DNA of 64,000 nt from Paenibacillus phytohabitans (GTDB taxonomy: Bacteria; Bacillota; Bacilli; Paenibacillales; Paenibacillaceae), in contig NZ_WHOB01000089.1 of assembly GCF_013141775.1 (NCBI RefSeq), forward strand, positions 1 through 64,000. Reading direction: 5' to 3'. The notes beneath the pieces were generated by a model. It did no database searches. It saw nothing but the letters and a program-made list of their open reading frames with translations, and was not told the origin of the DNA. Shown piece after piece: positions 61,126 through 64,000 of this stretch. Position numbers and translations under genes: made by a program. How positions within the stretch are numbered: the first letter of the stretch is position 1; each line of letters opens with the position of its first letter.

Positions 61126-62673
61126 TTATCCTGTTTTGACGGGATAGCCTGTTTGAAGAGGTTCCGGCTTCCGTCCAAAGTAAGACAGAAACAAGCCGGC
61201 GAATTCCGGGTCCCATTGAGTGCCCCTACCCTGCTCCAGAATAGCCAGCGCCCGGTCGTGATCCATCCCTTTGCGGTACGGGCGGTTAGAGGTCATAGCA
61301 TCATAGGCATCCGCTACAGCGATAATCCGGCCATGTAAAGGAATATCCGTACCGGCAAGGCCATCCGGATATCCTTTACCGTCATAACGTTCATGATGGG
61401 AACGGACGCCGCCCAGATAGGGTGCCATCTTTTCTACTGGTTCAATCTGCCGCAGAATATTCTCTCCAAGCACCGAATGGCTCTTGATCTGGTCAAACTC
61501 CTCATCGGTCAGGGCTTCTTCCTTGAACAGGATGCTGTCCCTCACCCCAATCTTGCCAATATCATGCAGCAGGGCCGTCTTGCGCAGATCGTCCAGCTGC
61601 TGCCCGGTGAGTCCGGCCAGCTGGCCGATAATGACCGAGTATTCCGCGACACGCAGGGAATGCCCTGCCGTGTAAGGATCACGGGCATCCAGCGCTACAG
61701 CCAGTGTAGTGAAGTAGCTGTCGAGCAGCTGCCGGCTCTGTTGCTCCCGGGCCTGCAGCCCCCGGACCATCATATTAAACCCCGCAACCAGCTTGGAGAA
61801 TTCATCGGAGTATTCATCCTGTACCTGAATCATATTGCCGTCTTTCACATGATTCATTGCCTGATACAGCTCATTAATAGGATGCTGCACACTGTTGGTC
61901 AGCAGCCATGCTGCAATGGAGGAGAAGAGCGTGCCGATCAGCAGCACCATACTCGCCCAGGCCCAGTAACTTTGAAGCCCTACCACAACTACAGGACCTA
62001 CATGACCATTCAGACGAATATGGGTAGCCATGATAAACAGAAACAGCGGAAAGGTGCCGATCAGCATGCAGCTTATCAGGAATTTGGGACGAATAGGCAC
62101 AAACACATGGCCTTCCAGGGAAAAGTCGACGCCATACTGCTCCAGCGCCCGGTTCCTGAATTCTTTGATCAGCGGAATAATGGCCGTACAGGTCAGAAAA
62201 AATTCAATCAGCGCATGCATACACGCCACAAGAACAGCGCCGCACATAGCCAGAATCAGATAAAAATAAGGAATAGTAATCCAGCCGTTGTAGATCATCC
62301 AGAATGTCATCAGGACAGCCGGGAGGGACAAGCCCAGAAGGTGAGGCCCCATAATCCGCTGAACCGCGCGCTTGGGCAATTGATGTGTATGCAGATACGC
62401 CTCTTCCAGCATAGACAAAGTAAGGTTCTCCTCATACAGCGCAGTGCGTACCGGTCTGATCTGATTGATAAAAACCCCGATCTCCATGACCGCCATAATC
62501 ACGAATGACAGGGCGAGCACAAGCAAGAGCCTGAAGTATTCAATGCTGCTAATCTCCAGAGAGGAGAGCAGAATCAAACTCCCTACCGCCAGCACCGCTA
62601 CTGCTGAGCCGAATATATAATTCCGGATCTGATTTTTCAAAAATCTTCTGTATAATCTCATCTGTCCCATCAT
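61126..62673 (-). CDS. HD-GYP domain membrane protein (probable c-di-GMP phosphodiesterase)
   Basis: About 515 residues. Five to six helices occupy the first 280 residues, then a HAMP linker (NSVQHPINELYQAMNHVKDGN) and the HD-GYP domain: AGHSLRVAEYS, LLHDIGKIGV, EHSVLGENIL-like SHSVLGENIL, SHHERYDGKGYPDGL and IAVADAYDAM. HD-GYP enzymes break down cyclic di-GMP. The catalytic HD and GYP residues are intact. The start at 62673 is preferred for its GAGGCCGGGA site, and 62706 is possible. Confidence 0.88.
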   Translation of the reverse strand: MMGQMRLYRRFLKNQIRNYIFGSAVAVLAVGSLILLSSLEISSIEYFRLLLVLALSFVIMAVMEIGVFINQIRPVRTALYEENLTLSMLEEAYLHTHQLPKRAVQRIMGPHLLGLSLPAVLMTFWMIYNGWITIPYFYLILAMCGAVLVACMHALIEFFLTCTAIIPLIKEFRNRALEQYGVDFSLEGHVFVPIRPKFLISCMLIGTFPLFLFIMATHIRLNGHVGPVVVVGLQSYWAWASMVLLIGTLFSSIAAWLLTNSVQHPINELYQAMNHVKDGNMIQVQDEYSDEFSKLVAGFNMMVRGLQAREQQSRQLLDSYFTTLAVALDARDPYTAGHSLRVAEYSVIIGQLAGLTGQQLDDLRKTALLHDIGKIGVRDSILFKEEALTDEEFDQIKSHSVLGENILRQIEPVEKMAPYLGGVRSHHERYDGKGYPDGLAGTDIPLHGRIIAVADAYDAMTSNRPYRKGMDHDRALAILEQGRGTQWDPEFAGLFLSYFGRKPEPLQTGYPVKTG

Positions 62674-62706
62674 CCGTCCCGGCCTCAGCCCAATATCCGC
62701 TTGCAT

Positions 62707-63097
62707 TTCTATATATCACATGTTATAATAATTTAATATTTGTTTTCGTGTATGATTATCCCCATCAAGAAGATGTCAGGCCGGTGAATTACTTGTCTTT
62801 ACTATCGGCAGTTTGGACACAAAATCTTACGTTTTCTTGCAGTACTTTTCCTTTTTATGAGATTAAATTCGAACATAGCATTCCGATTCGCACTGGCGCG
62901 GCCACGGAGCCGCAAGGACAAAAGAGAGGTAGGGCTTTTGTCGTATTGGAAGGATTTCTCTCGCCACACGGCTGCTGGAAATAACAAGGAACAACGACAC
63001 CCGTTTCGCTCACAAACGGCGGGGGATTCATATACCGATAAGACATGGCTGGCTGCTTCCCTGACACAGGGAAGGCCCCATGTGTGGAACATAATAA
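62707..63097. other. Intergenic spacer without a supported gene
   Basis: Open frames run on both strands here, but none has a ribosome site or recognisable family. A TATAATAATTT stretch near 62722-62732 could hold the promoter of the HD-GYP gene. Nothing else is seen. Confidence 0.4.
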
Positions 63098-63132
63098 GCG
63101 CCCGATACCCGCTGTTTGCGGATATCGGGCGC
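63098..63132 (-). terminator. Terminator of the right-edge hydrolase gene
   Basis: GCGCCCGATACCCGC pairs with GCGGATATCGGGCGC over 15 positions (one G-U on the minus transcript), TGTTT loop, followed by TTATTATG on the minus strand. It lies 22 nt after the hydrolase stop codon. Confidence 0.75.
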
Positions 63133-63153
63133 GTCTACGTTCCGGGGACTTTT

Positions 63154-64000
63154 TTAGACCCAATCAGCCGCTGCCGGACTGTGTATGTAACGTTCCACGA
63201 AGTCGCCTACTGTGCGGATATACTCCCTTTTATCCGTATCATAGGCAAGACCATGCCCCGCTCCATGTACCACCAGCTTCTCCTTCGGACTCTTGCAGGC
63301 ATCATACAGCTCATCCATCATCGCAAAAGGCACAAACTTATCCGCATCTCCATGGATAAACAGAATGGGCACCCGGGCTTTACGCACCTGATTCAGCGCT
63401 GAAGCTTCACCGAAATAATAGCCGGCCTTCATCCGCGTTACCAGGCTGGCAATCTGCACAAAGGGAAAGCCCGGCAGATGATACATCCGCCACAGCTGGT
63501 AAGTCAGCTGCGCTTTGACTGAGGTGTAGCCGCAATCAGCGACAACGGCTTTGACCTGCGGAGGAAGCTGTTCACCGGCGGTCATTAACACTGTCGATCC
63601 GCCCATAGATACGCCATGCAGCACAATTTGCGCCTCCGGCCCGGTCTCCTGCAGAATAAATCCGATCCACTGCAGATAATCACGGCGCTCCGGCCAACCG
63701 AAGCCAATGTAGTCCCCTTCGCTCTTCCCATGACCTCTGGCGTCGGGCAGCAGTACATTATATCCCAGGTTGTCATAATAGTTTTTGGCGGTTGCCCCCA
63801 TGTCCTTAGCCTTGCCGGAATAACCGTGGGCGATAATTACGGTACGGCCCGCAGCACGCTCTGAAGCCAGATAGTAGCCTTGCAGCTTCAGGCCATCTTC
63901 CGAGACCAGCTCCACTTCCCGGAAGTTCTGCCGTGCCACCCATTCCGCCCCTTCCCCCCACGAAGCTCCGGCTACCGGCGGGTCCACCTTCAGATCCGGC
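63154..64000 (-). CDS. Alpha/beta hydrolase, 5' end beyond the window
   Basis: The last 282 codons of an alpha/beta hydrolase. AHGYSGKAKDMG forms the oxyanion loop, HGVSMGGST holds the nucleophilic Ser, FIHGDADKFVPF the acidic residue and GAGHGLAY the His. It resembles Bacillus YqkD-type proteins of the prolyl-oligopeptidase-like group. The frame runs through the window edge (PDLKVDPPVAG), so the true start and any N-terminal membrane anchor are not visible. The substrate is unknown. Confidence 0.85.
   Translation of the reverse strand, partial: PDLKVDPPVAGASWGEGAEWVARQNFREVELVSEDGLKLQGYYLASERAAGRTVIIAHGYSGKAKDMGATAKNYYDNLGYNVLLPDARGHGKSEGDYIGFGWPERRDYLQWIGFILQETGPEAQIVLHGVSMGGSTVLMTAGEQLPPQVKAVVADCGYTSVKAQLTYQLWRMYHLPGFPFVQIASLVTRMKAGYYFGEASALNQVRKARVPILFIHGDADKFVPFAMMDELYDACKSPKEKLVVHGAGHGLAYDTDKREYIRTVGDFVERYIHSPAAADWV

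Noticed and set aside
62748..63402. Open frames between the HD-GYP and hydrolase genes
   Set aside because: No ribosome sites or family motifs, and they overlap a clear terminator and the hydrolase gene.
1..64000. tRNA, rRNA, tmRNA, RNase P or SRP RNA genes
   Set aside because: None of their conserved sequences was recognised by reading; a covariance search could not be run.

Overview
The window looks like a chromosome segment of a low-to-mid GC, spore-forming Bacillales, most likely Paenibacillus. The reasons are a complete caa3-type cytochrome oxidase operon with CtaG and CtaM assembly factors, a remnant of a SigK-type sporulation sigma factor, GntR/ABC and YhaPQ-like ABC modules, ECF transporter genes, many strong GGAGG-type ribosome sites, and repeat-rich intergenic spacers. 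The genus call is inference. No rRNA, tRNA, CRISPR array or prophage was seen.

The left part (about 1-13000) is accessory DNA. It holds a group II intron with its reverse transcriptase/HNH maturase, two decayed transposases, a visibly AT-rich four-gene island (membrane-anchored subtilase, secreted toxin-like protein, unknown protein, TraX-like membrane protein), and a graveyard with IS3, sigma-factor and XRE-regulator remnants. A decayed IS66 element with frameshifts or stops in all three genes closes it.

The middle part (13000-46800) is mostly core. It contains a small XRE regulator unit, a GntR-controlled ABC operon with a clear promoter/operator, the ctaC-D-E-F-G-M operon, a lipid-kinase-like gene, xpt, a TrmB-type regulator, a small alarmone synthetase, an SNF2 helicase pair, a GH31 glucosidase, TspO-like, TetR/hydrolase, RidA, SDR, MFS and histidine-kinase genes. 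Between them lie spacers with tandem and dispersed repeats.

The right part (47279-60988) is the most interesting. Two arms converge on a repeat-filled spacer. The plus arm encodes a PplA-like lipoprotein with two FMN-binding domains, an Ndh2 with a membrane tail, a small HepS-like protein and a HepT/DmkB-like polyprenyl synthase. The minus arm encodes EetA-like, EetB-like, EcfA1, EcfA2, EcfT, a U32 peptidase, an aminotransferase and a UbiA prenyltransferase. Together these match the parts list of the flavin-based extracellular electron transfer (EET) pathway known from Listeria: NADH to a dedicated quinone to a flavinylated surface lipoprotein. The plus arm is preceded by three Crp/Fnr-like boxes. 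The flavin transferase (ApbE/FmnB) and RibU are not in the window. An HD-GYP protein and an edge-truncated hydrolase end the window.
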